Made by a program: the position numbers and the translations under genes. From Treponema sp. (GTDB lineage Bacteria; Spirochaetota; Spirochaetia; Treponematales; Breznakiellaceae), in NCBI GenBank assembly GCA_031265435.1, contig JAISCR010000181.1, positions 1-46,691 of the forward strand: a stretch of DNA of 46,691 nt, read 5' to 3'. Below, piece after piece: positions 34,619 to 41,004 of the stretch. The notes below the pieces were generated by a model that made no database searches, was not told the origin of the DNA, and worked only from the letters and a program-made list of their open reading frames with translations. Within the stretch, counting starts at the first letter, position 1; each line of letters opens with the position of its first letter.

Positions 34619-36103
34619 TCATTCGTCCTCGTATTCAAAGCTCAGGCCAATACCACAATTCGGACAAACCGTCATATCAATGGTTATTTTGGCCCCGCAT
34701 TCGGGACACTCGTACTCTTCCGTCTCGGGCGCAGTCTCAGCTTCCCGATCGGAACCCTCCTCTTCGGTTTCCTTTTCAGCATACTCATCCTGCTCTTCTT
34801 CCACAATCTCTACATTTTCTTCGATGAGTTTTTGGAGGGTTTCAAGCTGTTCCGCGGTGATGCCTTGAACCGCACTGAGTTCCTCCTGGGACATGGCAAG
34901 GTAGTCTTCGATAAAGTCGATACCCGCGCTGAGCAGCGCCTCGGCAGCCGCAGGCTCCACCCCGGGAAGTTCCGAGATCCGGGAAATTTCTTCTTCGTAT
35001 TCTTCGTCGTCTCCGAAAAGCTGGGATACCGCCTTGCGGGATTCCGCGGCAATATCCATGGCTTCAAACTGGGCGTCGGTCTTGACATCGATACTCCAGT
35101 CGCAGAGCCGGTTGGCAAGCCGCACATTGAGACCCTGCTTGCCTATAGCCAGAGAAAGCTGGGTATCGGCAACCACCGCCAGAGCCAGGTGTTTGGCTTC
35201 ATCGAGAATGATCACATCCCGAACTTCCGCGGGAGAAAGGGCATTCTTGATAAAGTTATGGGGATTGGGATCGTACTTGAGGATATCGATCTTCTCTCCT
35301 TCCAGTTCCTTGATAACCGCCTGAATCCGCACGCCTTTGAGACCCACACAGGCTCCCACAGGATCCACGTCTTCCCTGTTGGAATATACGGCAAGCTTGG
35401 TTCTGTAGCCCGCCTCGCGGACGATTTTGTGAATCTCCACGGTTTTATCGTAGACTTCGGGAACTTCAAGTTCAAAGATGGCCCGGACAAAATCCGTATG
35501 GGTTCTGGAGAGGACTACCTGGAGGCCCGTGGGAGTCTTGTTCACTTCCGTGATAAGGGCCTTGATCCGGTCATTTACATGGTAGGTTTCCCTGGGACTC
35601 TGGTTCTTCTTGGGAAGTATGCCTTCCATTTTACCCAGATCCACATAGATGGTGCCGTTTTTTTCCCGCTGGTAGTATCCTATGATAATCTCCCCTACCT
35701 TGTCCTTGAATTCCGAATAGAGGCTGTCTTTCTGGATTTCCCGGATAGACTGATGGGCGGTCTGTTTGGCGCTTTGTACCGAAATACGGTCAAAATCTTT
35801 CGGGTCAACTTCGATGAGAAGTTCGTCGCCAATCTCCGCATTGGGGTTAAGTTCCCTGGCTTCGTTTATATCTATCTCCGCAGCCTCTTCAACACCGTCA
35901 ATTTCTCCATCAACGATTTTTTTCTGGGCGTATATGGACACTTTCCTGTCATCGGAAAAGCGGACGATGGCATTATCCACATTTCCATACTTCCGTTTAT
36001 AGGCCGCAAGGAGCGTGTTCTCAATAGTCCTCAGTATCAACTCTTCGGATATACCCCGTTCCTGGTTTATCTGGCGGATTGCATCCGATATGTCTATAGC
36101 CAC
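34619..36103 (-). CDS. nusA: Transcription factor NusA with a C-terminal zinc ribbon
   Basis: The protein has 494 residues. The NusA N-terminal domain (IRQINQERGISEELILRTIE), an S1 domain and two KH domains (CVGLKGVRIQAVIKELEGEK; AIGKQGLNVRLANRLCDWS) are intact. A helix-hairpin-helix part (ISELPGVEPAAAEALLSAG) follows, then a very acidic linker. The last 31 residues form a predicted zinc ribbon, ECPECGAKITIDMTVCPNCG, with Cys466, 469, 480 and 483. NusA modulates pausing, intrinsic termination and antitermination by RNA polymerase. The start is a GTG with a perfect AAGGAGGT site nine bases upstream. The zinc ribbon is not part of the NusA I know from other phyla. Confidence 0.95.
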   Translation of the reverse strand: MAIDISDAIRQINQERGISEELILRTIENTLLAAYKRKYGNVDNAIVRFSDDRKVSIYAQKKIVDGEIDGVEEAAEIDINEARELNPNAEIGDELLIEVDPKDFDRISVQSAKQTAHQSIREIQKDSLYSEFKDKVGEIIIGYYQREKNGTIYVDLGKMEGILPKKNQSPRETYHVNDRIKALITEVNKTPTGLQVVLSRTHTDFVRAIFELEVPEVYDKTVEIHKIVREAGYRTKLAVYSNREDVDPVGACVGLKGVRIQAVIKELEGEKIDILKYDPNPHNFIKNALSPAEVRDVIILDEAKHLALAVVADTQLSLAIGKQGLNVRLANRLCDWSIDVKTDAQFEAMDIAAESRKAVSQLFGDDEEYEEEISRISELPGVEPAAAEALLSAGIDFIEDYLAMSQEELSAVQGITAEQLETLQKLIEENVEIVEEEQDEYAEKETEEEGSDREAETAPETEEYECPECGAKITIDMTVCPNCGIGLSFEYEDE

Positions 36104-36135
36104 TTTAGGTATACCTCCTTCAATAGGTTTTGCTC

Positions 36136-36651
36136 TTATTCCAGAGAATAATCAAGCTTTGCTTTTGCGATAAGCGAATAAGGAATACGTAGTTCCCCTT
36201 CCCTGTTCCGTAACACTATACCCTCTTCATCGGAGGAAAGCAGTATCCCGCTGCTCCAGTCCGAAATATCGGTACGGTAACAGCGGATACCCCGGCCTCT
36301 ATAGTGGACAAATTCGCTTCCATCCTTGATAAGCCGGTCTATTCCCGGGGAAGACACCTCCAGATAGAGCTCCTGCCCGGGAAAAGCCAGTTCCAGCCGG
36401 GGAAGTACGGCATGATGAACCCGGGAACAGTCATTAATACCAACGGGAAGGGGTTTCTCCTCAAGCCGCGCAGGAGAGGAAAGGCTTATACCGGCCGCCA
36501 ATGCGGCTCTCCTGTAAACTACCACCCGTATCTGAACCGAACCCCTATGCCGGGAAACCGTTACCTCAATGAGATCCAGGCCCAGTCCCTCTACCACCGG
36601 CCCGATGGATTCCAGCAAGGAGCCGTCATCTTTCCCCCTGCCGTAGTTCAT
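36136..36651 (-). CDS. rimP: Ribosome maturation factor RimP
   Basis: The protein has 171 residues. RimP assists 30S assembly with protein S12. Family motifs: VVEGLGLDLIEVTVSRHRGS, VGINDCSRVHHAVLPRLEL and the strong signature YLEVSSPGIDRLIKDGSEF. A segment of about 22 residues (ALAAGISLSSPARLEEKPLP) is inserted before the DCSRVH motif, compared with the usual compact form. The ATG follows AGGTGG with good spacing. It is the first gene of the long nusA-infB operon. Its leader, only about 70 nt, contains a complete intrinsic terminator (36670-36701). Confidence 0.92.
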   Translation of the reverse strand: MNYGRGKDDGSLLESIGPVVEGLGLDLIEVTVSRHRGSVQIRVVVYRRAALAAGISLSSPARLEEKPLPVGINDCSRVHHAVLPRLELAFPGQELYLEVSSPGIDRLIKDGSEFVHYRGRGIRCYRTDISDWSSGILLSSDEEGIVLRNREGELRIPYSLIAKAKLDYSLE

Positions 36652-36669
36652 TATTTTCCACCTTTTCTT

Positions 36670-36701
36670 AAAAAAAAAGGGCCTTGAAAAGACCCTTTTT
36701 T
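36670..36701 (-). terminator. Intrinsic terminator inside the rimP leader, probable attenuator
   Basis: On the minus strand the core is GGGTCTT, loop TTC, AAGGCCC (one T-G wobble), extended by six A-T pairs and followed by a run of T. It lies about 20 bases after the predicted transcription start of the rimP promoter and ends 19 bases before rimP. It would stop both readthrough from the GntR gene and, conditionally, the operon's own transcripts. Confidence 0.85.
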
Positions 36702-36727
36702 ATGATTAAGTTTAACTTTCTGAAAAT

Positions 36728-36756
36728 ATAATAGCAGGTATGGAAAAATATGTCAA
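36728..36756 (-). promoter_or_regulatory. Near-consensus sigma-70 promoter of the rimP-nusA-infB operon
   Basis: On the minus strand, TTGACA (36751-36756) and TATTAT (36728-36733) are 17 bases apart. The expected transcription start is about 36721, which leaves a leader of about 70 nt before rimP. Confidence 0.8.
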
Positions 36757-36758
36757 GC

Positions 36759-36780
36759 TTTCGGTGACATTTCGGTAACA
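36759..36780. repeat. Two tandem 11-bp repeats beside the rimP -35 box
   Basis: TTTCGGTGACA and TTTCGGTAACA follow each other without a gap, differing at one base. They sit two bases upstream of the -35 box. One helical turn per repeat at this position suits a regulator binding on one face, but they could also belong to the repeat-rich remnant next to them. Confidence 0.6.
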
Positions 36781-36813
36781 TTTCTATTTGAGGCATTTCG
36801 GCGGCGGCATTGC

Positions 36814-36875
36814 CTCATCGAAATTCTAACCGAAAAGGGGTCATGACTCATCAAAATTCCAGCCGAAAAGGGGCC
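36814..36875. repeat. Two 29-bp imperfect direct repeats between rimP and the GntR gene
   Basis: The units start at 36814 and 36847 (33-bp period). Each begins CTCATC, has AAATTC in the middle and ends CCGAAAAGGGG; I count four or five mismatches. A 6-bp hairpin (GAGGCA/TGCCTC) precedes them at about 36790-36816. Multiple short direct repeats of this kind occur at ends of IS21-type insertion sequences, so this may be a remnant. That identification is a guess; no transposase is present. Confidence 0.55.
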
Positions 36876-36878
36876 GGT

Positions 36879-37625
36879 TCATCTTTTCAGCTCTACCGTA
36901 TAGGTGAAAAAATCACCCCGGACAATTGACACGCAGTATTCAATAATCTCAGGCCCGTCAAAAGTTGTTCTTTCGATATGGATGATGGGCTTTCCTGTTT
37001 TAAGATTCATCAGTCCGGCCTCATATGAGCGGATGGCATCGGCGCGGAATTTTTCTATGATCTTCCGGGGATTAACCCCCAGGCTGCGCATGGAATTGTA
37101 CAAACCCTTCTTTACAATGTCTTTTTCCTTCAATTTGGGACAGCAGCTGTAAGGAATATAAGAGGTTTCCACCACATAGGCGGTATCGTCTACTATACGC
37201 AGCCGAAACACTTTGAATATTTTTTCATCTTTTACGATTCCAAGAGATTCGGCGATAGCGAAGTCGGCTTTCTCTACGGTAAATGAGAGCATTTTAACAT
37301 GTTCTTTTTCCCCTTTTTGCAGCAGCGCTTCGCTAAAAGAATAAAATTTTGAAAGTTTTTGTTCAAAATTGATACTCGCCACAAAAGTCCCTTTGCCCTG
37401 AAAACGAACCAGATATCCGCCATGAACGAGTTCTTCGATGGCTTTCCGTACCGTTATGCGGCTTAAATTGTACATCCGGCAGAGTTCGGTTTCGGGAGGT
37501 ATTTTTTGTCCGCTTTTCCATTCATTGTTTTGAATTTTTTTTAAAAGCTCTTCCTGGAGCTGGTAATAAAGAGTGACCGGTTTTGATCGATCGAATACAG
37601 ACGCCGTTTCATTTTTGTTCGCCAT
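36879..37625 (-). CDS. GntR-family transcriptional regulator with UTRA effector domain
   Basis: The protein has 248 residues. The N-terminal winged helix has PVTLYYQLQEELLKKIQNNE, KIPPETELCRMYNLSRITVR and LVRFQGKGTFVA. The C-terminal UTRA domain, of the HutC type, has FSEALLQKGEKEHVKMLSF and ends with IEYCVSIVRGDFFTYTVEL. UTRA regulators such as NagR and FrlR bind phosphorylated sugars or amino sugars. The ATG at 37625 has GGAG seven bases before it. It is the last gene of the leftward sugar arm, 14 bases after the aldolase, so it probably controls both arms of this locus by sensing an intermediate such as a hexosamine phosphate. Confidence 0.92.
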   Translation of the reverse strand: MANKNETASVFDRSKPVTLYYQLQEELLKKIQNNEWKSGQKIPPETELCRMYNLSRITVRKAIEELVHGGYLVRFQGKGTFVASINFEQKLSKFYSFSEALLQKGEKEHVKMLSFTVEKADFAIAESLGIVKDEKIFKVFRLRIVDDTAYVVETSYIPYSCCPKLKEKDIVKKGLYNSMRSLGVNPRKIIEKFRADAIRSYEAGLMNLKTGKPIIHIERTTFDGPEIIEYCVSIVRGDFFTYTVELKR

Positions 37626-37639
37626 TGGAAATCTCCGAC

Positions 37640-38491
37640 TCAAAGGATCGATTTACCGGCGCAGCCGCAGATCCGCATCTTTTCGATAACTTTGGTACGG
37701 ACGGCATTCCGGGCGGCATCTCCGTATTTTTTGGGATCCATGACACCGGAATCGCCGGAAAGATATTTTTTTACCGCTTCGGTGTAGGCGATCCGCAGTT
37801 CCGTGGCAAAGTTTACCTTGGCTATGCCCCGTGAAATACAGTCCATGACCACTTCATCCGCCAGGCCCGAGGCTCCATGGAGTACCATGGGTACGGTGAC
37901 GGTTTCTTTCAGTACGCTGATCAGGCCCGCTTTTAAAACAGGAGTTTTCTTATAAACACCGTGGGCGGTACCTACCCCTACGGCAAGGGAATTGACTCCG
38001 GTCTTTTGAACGAATTCGGCCGCCTCTTCAGGGTCGGTGTAAGCGTCGCCGCCTTCCTCTCCATCCTCTTTTCCGCCGACTCTTCCCAATTCCCCTTCCA
38101 CGCTTACCCCGTTGGGTTCGCATATTTTTACTGCCGATTCGGTAAGGTCAATATTTTCTCCCAATGGCAGTTTGGAACCGTCTATCATGATGGATGTATA
38201 CCCGGTTCGCAGGGCCTGGGATGCAAGGGAAAAAGTGTCCCCGTGATCCAGATGAATGGAGACCTCCGCAGGCGATTTTTTTGCCCTGGCCAGCGCGATG
38301 GCGAAGTAAAGATCCAGGCTGCCGTACTTCAGGGTTCCGGGAGTAGTCTGAATAATAACCGGCGCCTTGAGTTCTTCGGCGGCTTCTATGATGGCCTGGA
38401 TCATTTCCATATTCTCGGCATTGAAGGCGCCTACGGCCCAGCCGCCTTCCCGGGCCCTCTTTAGCATGGATTCTGTATTTATCAAAGGCAT
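37640..38491 (-). CDS. Class II ketose-bisphosphate aldolase, GatY/KbaY/Fba type
   Basis: The protein has 283 residues. Zinc and substrate motifs are complete: SIHLDHGDTF, VEGELGRVGGKEDGE, GVGTAHGVYKKTPVLK, VPMVLHGASGLADE and KVNFATELRIAYTEAV. It should cleave tagatose-1,6-bisphosphate, or fructose-1,6-bisphosphate, to dihydroxyacetone phosphate and glyceraldehyde-3-phosphate. Context favours the tagatose form: a GatZ/KbaZ-like gene lies upstream and an AgaS gene is in the other arm. The ATG at 38491 has AGGAG just upstream. Unusually, about 140 bp of repeated hairpin DNA separates it from the upstream gene, while the rest of the arm is tightly packed. Substrate cannot be fixed from motifs alone. 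Confidence 0.88.
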   Translation of the reverse strand: MPLINTESMLKRAREGGWAVGAFNAENMEMIQAIIEAAEELKAPVIIQTTPGTLKYGSLDLYFAIALARAKKSPAEVSIHLDHGDTFSLASQALRTGYTSIMIDGSKLPLGENIDLTESAVKICEPNGVSVEGELGRVGGKEDGEEGGDAYTDPEEAAEFVQKTGVNSLAVGVGTAHGVYKKTPVLKAGLISVLKETVTVPMVLHGASGLADEVVMDCISRGIAKVNFATELRIAYTEAVKKYLSGDSGVMDPKKYGDAARNAVRTKVIEKMRICGCAGKSIL

Positions 38492-38493
38492 AG

Positions 38494-38635
38494 TCACTCC
38501 TATAAAAAGCGGACGTTTCGCCGCTTATGTCAATCGGACATTAACACGAAGTGTTAATAATCACTCCTATAAAAAGCGGACGTTTCGCCGCTTATGTCAA
38601 TCGGACATTAACACGAAGTGTTAATAATCACTCCT
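38494..38635. repeat. Two perfect 67-bp tandem copies of a three-hairpin element
   Basis: Copies lie at 38494-38560 and 38561-38627 and are identical; the first eight bases recur a third time at 38628-38635. Each copy holds three adjacent palindromes: AAGCGG/CCGCTT (38507-38526), ATGTC/GACAT (38527-38541) and ATTAACAC/GTGTTAAT (38540-38558), with the same offsets in copy two. Read leftward, as the genes are, each unit ends with the AAGCGG hairpin, five T and a Shine-Dalgarno AGGAGTGA. The 8-bp AGGAGTGA at every junction looks like a target duplication around a roughly 59-bp insert. Confidence 0.95.
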
Positions 38636-39975
38636 TACTTGTTCGGGAACCCGATTGGTTCTCTCTTGTTCTCTTGAGAAAACCCCGCGGCCGCAGAATA
38701 AAGGGCAAGGGTTTCCTGAATATGGGCAATGACGAGATTCCATGGTTTTGCCGGAATGTATCCTTCGCTCACGGCGTCAATGAGATTAGGCATAAACTGA
38801 CTAATGAGACTATAAGGTATTCCGGTGCGGGAAAGATTGGTAAAAAGCCTGTCCACCGAAGCGGAGAGTTCGCTTCTGCTCCAGTAATACCGGCTCCGAT
38901 CACTCAAGCTGTATTTTCTGCTGAAGCGTTTCTCTTCTTCGCTCCCATGGTAGTACTTTTCCCAATAGTTGGGCCGGGAGCCACGCATCAACTCTTCCAT
39001 AACCTGTTCCAGTGCGGAACAATCTTCTTCCCGGTGAATAAGTTCTTTTTCAATCCGGGCAAGGGAGAAGAGAGCTTCCCTGTAACGGAAGGTGAGCCAG
39101 GGACCGGCTTTTAATATACAAAAGTGATCTTCCACCATTTTCCGGAGCCCTGAGGCCCTCTGGTAATCTGTGGAATGTACTTCAAAAACAAGATGAGTAT
39201 CATCCAGTGAGGCGCTTAATTCACGGGCCTTAAAACGGTCATAGTAAAAAACCCGGTGATCGGAAAATTCAAGCCCCGGCTGGGCCACAATGCCGATGAC
39301 CCGGTTCCAGGCATCTTCAAGATGTGCGTCACAAAATGCTTTTTGATGCACCGCGATGGTTTCAAGCAGGCTGCTCCGGGAACTTGGCCGGGGCGCGGCC
39401 TCCTCCTCTTTGGTTCCGCCGGGGACAGGTACTTCGGTACCGATGATATACAGGGGTTTTTCTTTCTGTCCCTCCGCCGTTTTCTCGCAGACCTTACAGA
39501 GTTCCACTGCCCGTTCAGCCACTATCCTGTCCGGCAGGGGGAGCTTCCGGTCTCCGGGATCATCGGCGCAGAACATGCTCGTATCCAGATGGATTTTTTT
39601 ATAACCCGCTTCCACGCAGGCCTTTACGAGGCTTCGCCCTTTCTCCATGGCGCTCCGGGAACTTTCCTGCTGCCACACATTCGGCCCCAGGTGATCCCCG
39701 CCAAAGATTATCCGATCCGGCGGAAAATCCAGGGCAAAGGCAATAGATTTTACAAAGGCTGTAAACCGCTCAGGGTTTAATTCGGTATAGCCGCCGAATT
39801 GATCCACCTGGTTTGAAGTAGACTCAATCAGCATAAAACTGTTATCTTTCTTTGCCTGCAGAATCGCGGCTTCAATAACCGTTTTATGGGCACTGCAAAC
39901 AGAATAGATACCCAAAGGCTTCTGTTGTTTATTGTCGAGGAGCCTTTTTTTAAGTTCTTCCGTCGTATTCGTCAT
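38635..39975 (-). CDS. GatZ/KbaZ family protein (tagatose-bisphosphate aldolase partner or ketose-6-phosphate epimerase)
   Basis: The protein has 446 residues. Family features: PLGIYSVCSAHKTVIEAAIL, MLIESTSNQVDQFGGYTEL, IIFGGDHLGPNVWQ, KIHLDTSMFCADDP and YIIGTEVPVPGG. GatZ/KbaZ were first described as non-catalytic partners of GatY/KbaY aldolases. Relatives have since been reported to epimerise fructose-6-phosphate and tagatose-6-phosphate at C4, so either role is possible here. The ATG overlaps the stop of the amidohydrolase gene by three bases (ATGA). It is followed by the 67-bp repeat array and then the aldolase. The conserved His/Asp/Cys residues make a catalytic role plausible. Confidence 0.88.
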   Translation of the reverse strand: MTNTTEELKKRLLDNKQQKPLGIYSVCSAHKTVIEAAILQAKKDNSFMLIESTSNQVDQFGGYTELNPERFTAFVKSIAFALDFPPDRIIFGGDHLGPNVWQQESSRSAMEKGRSLVKACVEAGYKKIHLDTSMFCADDPGDRKLPLPDRIVAERAVELCKVCEKTAEGQKEKPLYIIGTEVPVPGGTKEEEAAPRPSSRSSLLETIAVHQKAFCDAHLEDAWNRVIGIVAQPGLEFSDHRVFYYDRFKARELSASLDDTHLVFEVHSTDYQRASGLRKMVEDHFCILKAGPWLTFRYREALFSLARIEKELIHREEDCSALEQVMEELMRGSRPNYWEKYYHGSEEEKRFSRKYSLSDRSRYYWSRSELSASVDRLFTNLSRTGIPYSLISQFMPNLIDAVSEGYIPAKPWNLVIAHIQETLALYSAAAGFSQENKREPIGFPNK

Positions 39976-40805
39976 CCTATAAACCGCAGTGCGTTTTTGG
40001 AGTAATACTTATCCCTCCGGGCCTGAGTTACCCTGGCAAGATCCAAAGCTTCTTTATCCATGGCCAGAATCTCTGTGGTATAAGCGGAACTGTAGTTATT
40101 ATTACAATCAGTCCCAAAAATTACATTATCCTCTATGTCGTAGCCTATGGTATAAATCTTGCCCAAAACTTCATTCCGGTATATTTTTGGCGTCCCCGGC
40201 GTCGTGTCGATGAACATTTCCGCGCTGGTGGTTCCCTGCTCAAGCATACTCCTGTAATGCCCGTACATGGAAAGGTTTTCATCATGCCAGGGCCAGGAAA
40301 CATGGGCCAAGGCAAAGCGCAGCCTGGGGATCTCCAGAAGTTTTTCAAATCCTACCGGCCGGTTGTATTGGGAAGAAGCTTTGGGGCCGTAGAGTATTCC
40401 CGAATGAAAAAGAACAGGCTTCCCTTTTTGGGCAATATACGTCCACACTTCCATGGGTTTTTCATCACCCGGGAAATGACGATTGCAGATTACCTTGAAT
40501 CCCCTGATTCCCGCATCTATAGCCCTGTCAACCTGCTTTATGGCATCGCTTTCCAGAGGATCGATCCAATAAAAAGGAATAATCCGATCTGAGAAGGCAG
40601 ACCACTCCATGACAGCCTTCAGGGTTTCGGCGGGGTTAAGCGTTTTCTTTTCAAGCAGTTTCCCTTCGGGGCTGTAATTGTAAAATGAGGCAGGATGATT
40701 GGAAAGAAGAATTATTTTATCCACCCCCGCTTCATCCATACTTTTGAGCAAAGCGCCCTTGTCCTCTACTTCCGCATGAGTGTGAACATGACAGTCAATA
40801 AGCAT
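39972..40805 (-). CDS. Amidohydrolase-related TIM-barrel metalloenzyme (PF04909 type)
   Basis: The protein has 277 residues. The metal-binding set is intact: CHVHTH at the N-terminus, KPVLFHSGILYG, FALAHVSWPWHDEN and VIFGTDCNNNY. The fold matches the Amidohydrolase_2 group, which includes decarboxylases and lactonases of small aromatic or sugar compounds, rather than NagA/AgaA deacetylases. It is the first gene of the leftward arm, with AGGAGAG six bases before the ATG and its own promoter. The role is unknown. A lactonase, an unorthodox deacetylase for a sugar intermediate, or an enzyme for an aglycone are all possible. Confidence 0.82.
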   Translation of the reverse strand: MLIDCHVHTHAEVEDKGALLKSMDEAGVDKIILLSNHPASFYNYSPEGKLLEKKTLNPAETLKAVMEWSAFSDRIIPFYWIDPLESDAIKQVDRAIDAGIRGFKVICNRHFPGDEKPMEVWTYIAQKGKPVLFHSGILYGPKASSQYNRPVGFEKLLEIPRLRFALAHVSWPWHDENLSMYGHYRSMLEQGTTSAEMFIDTTPGTPKIYRNEVLGKIYTIGYDIEDNVIFGTDCNNNYSSAYTTEILAMDKEALDLARVTQARRDKYYSKNALRFIG

Positions 40806-40864
40806 AAAATTCTCTCCTTAAGGTTAATTTGAATTAAGCTTTAAGACCGGTTATTGTAAGTATA

Positions 40865-40893
40865 AGGGTAAGGGGCATTAAAGGCATTGTCAA
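40865..40893 (-). promoter_or_regulatory. Promoter of the leftward sugar arm
   Basis: On the minus strand, TTGACA (40888-40893) lies 17 bases from TACCCT (40865-40870), a weak -10. A TATACT six bases further down is an alternative -10 with poor spacing. The strong -35 and weak -10 suit an activated or tightly regulated promoter. Confidence 0.55.
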
Positions 40894-40943
40894 GTATTTT
40901 AAAAATTTTTTTATGGATTTTTATCATAACGAGACCCCGGCAT

Positions 40944-40972
40944 TTGACAGGCAGGCCCCAAGGTGATAATAA
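40944..40972 (+). promoter_or_regulatory. Promoter of the rightward sugar arm
   Basis: TTGACA (40944-40949) and TAATAA (40967-40972) are 17 bases apart, 32 bases before the agaS ATG. It is back to back with the leftward promoter, in a 199-bp divergent intergenic region. Confidence 0.7.
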
Positions 40973-40982
40973 TGTTATAACA
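40973..40982. promoter_or_regulatory. Palindrome at the transcription start of the rightward arm
   Basis: TGTTATAACA is a perfect 10-bp palindrome directly after the -10 box, covering the expected start site. Its GTTATAAC core resembles, though does not match, the GTxTAxAC operators of HutC-type GntR regulators. A repressor site for the GntR protein at 36879-37625 is plausible. Confidence 0.4.
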
Positions 40983-41004
40983 ATAATATGATCGAGGCAG
41001 ATAC

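Noticed and set aside
34334-36151. 605-codon open frame on the + strand
   Set aside because: It is antisense to all of nusA and part of infB. It results from the codon bias of those genes and has no start signal or domain of its own.
36670-36701. Terminator serving a + strand gene
   Set aside because: The hairpin also has six T on the + strand, but no + strand gene ends upstream of it.
38494-38635. CRISPR-like or phage attachment site
   Set aside because: Two tandem copies without spacers and without an integrase; the three-hairpin structure fits an intergenic repeat better.
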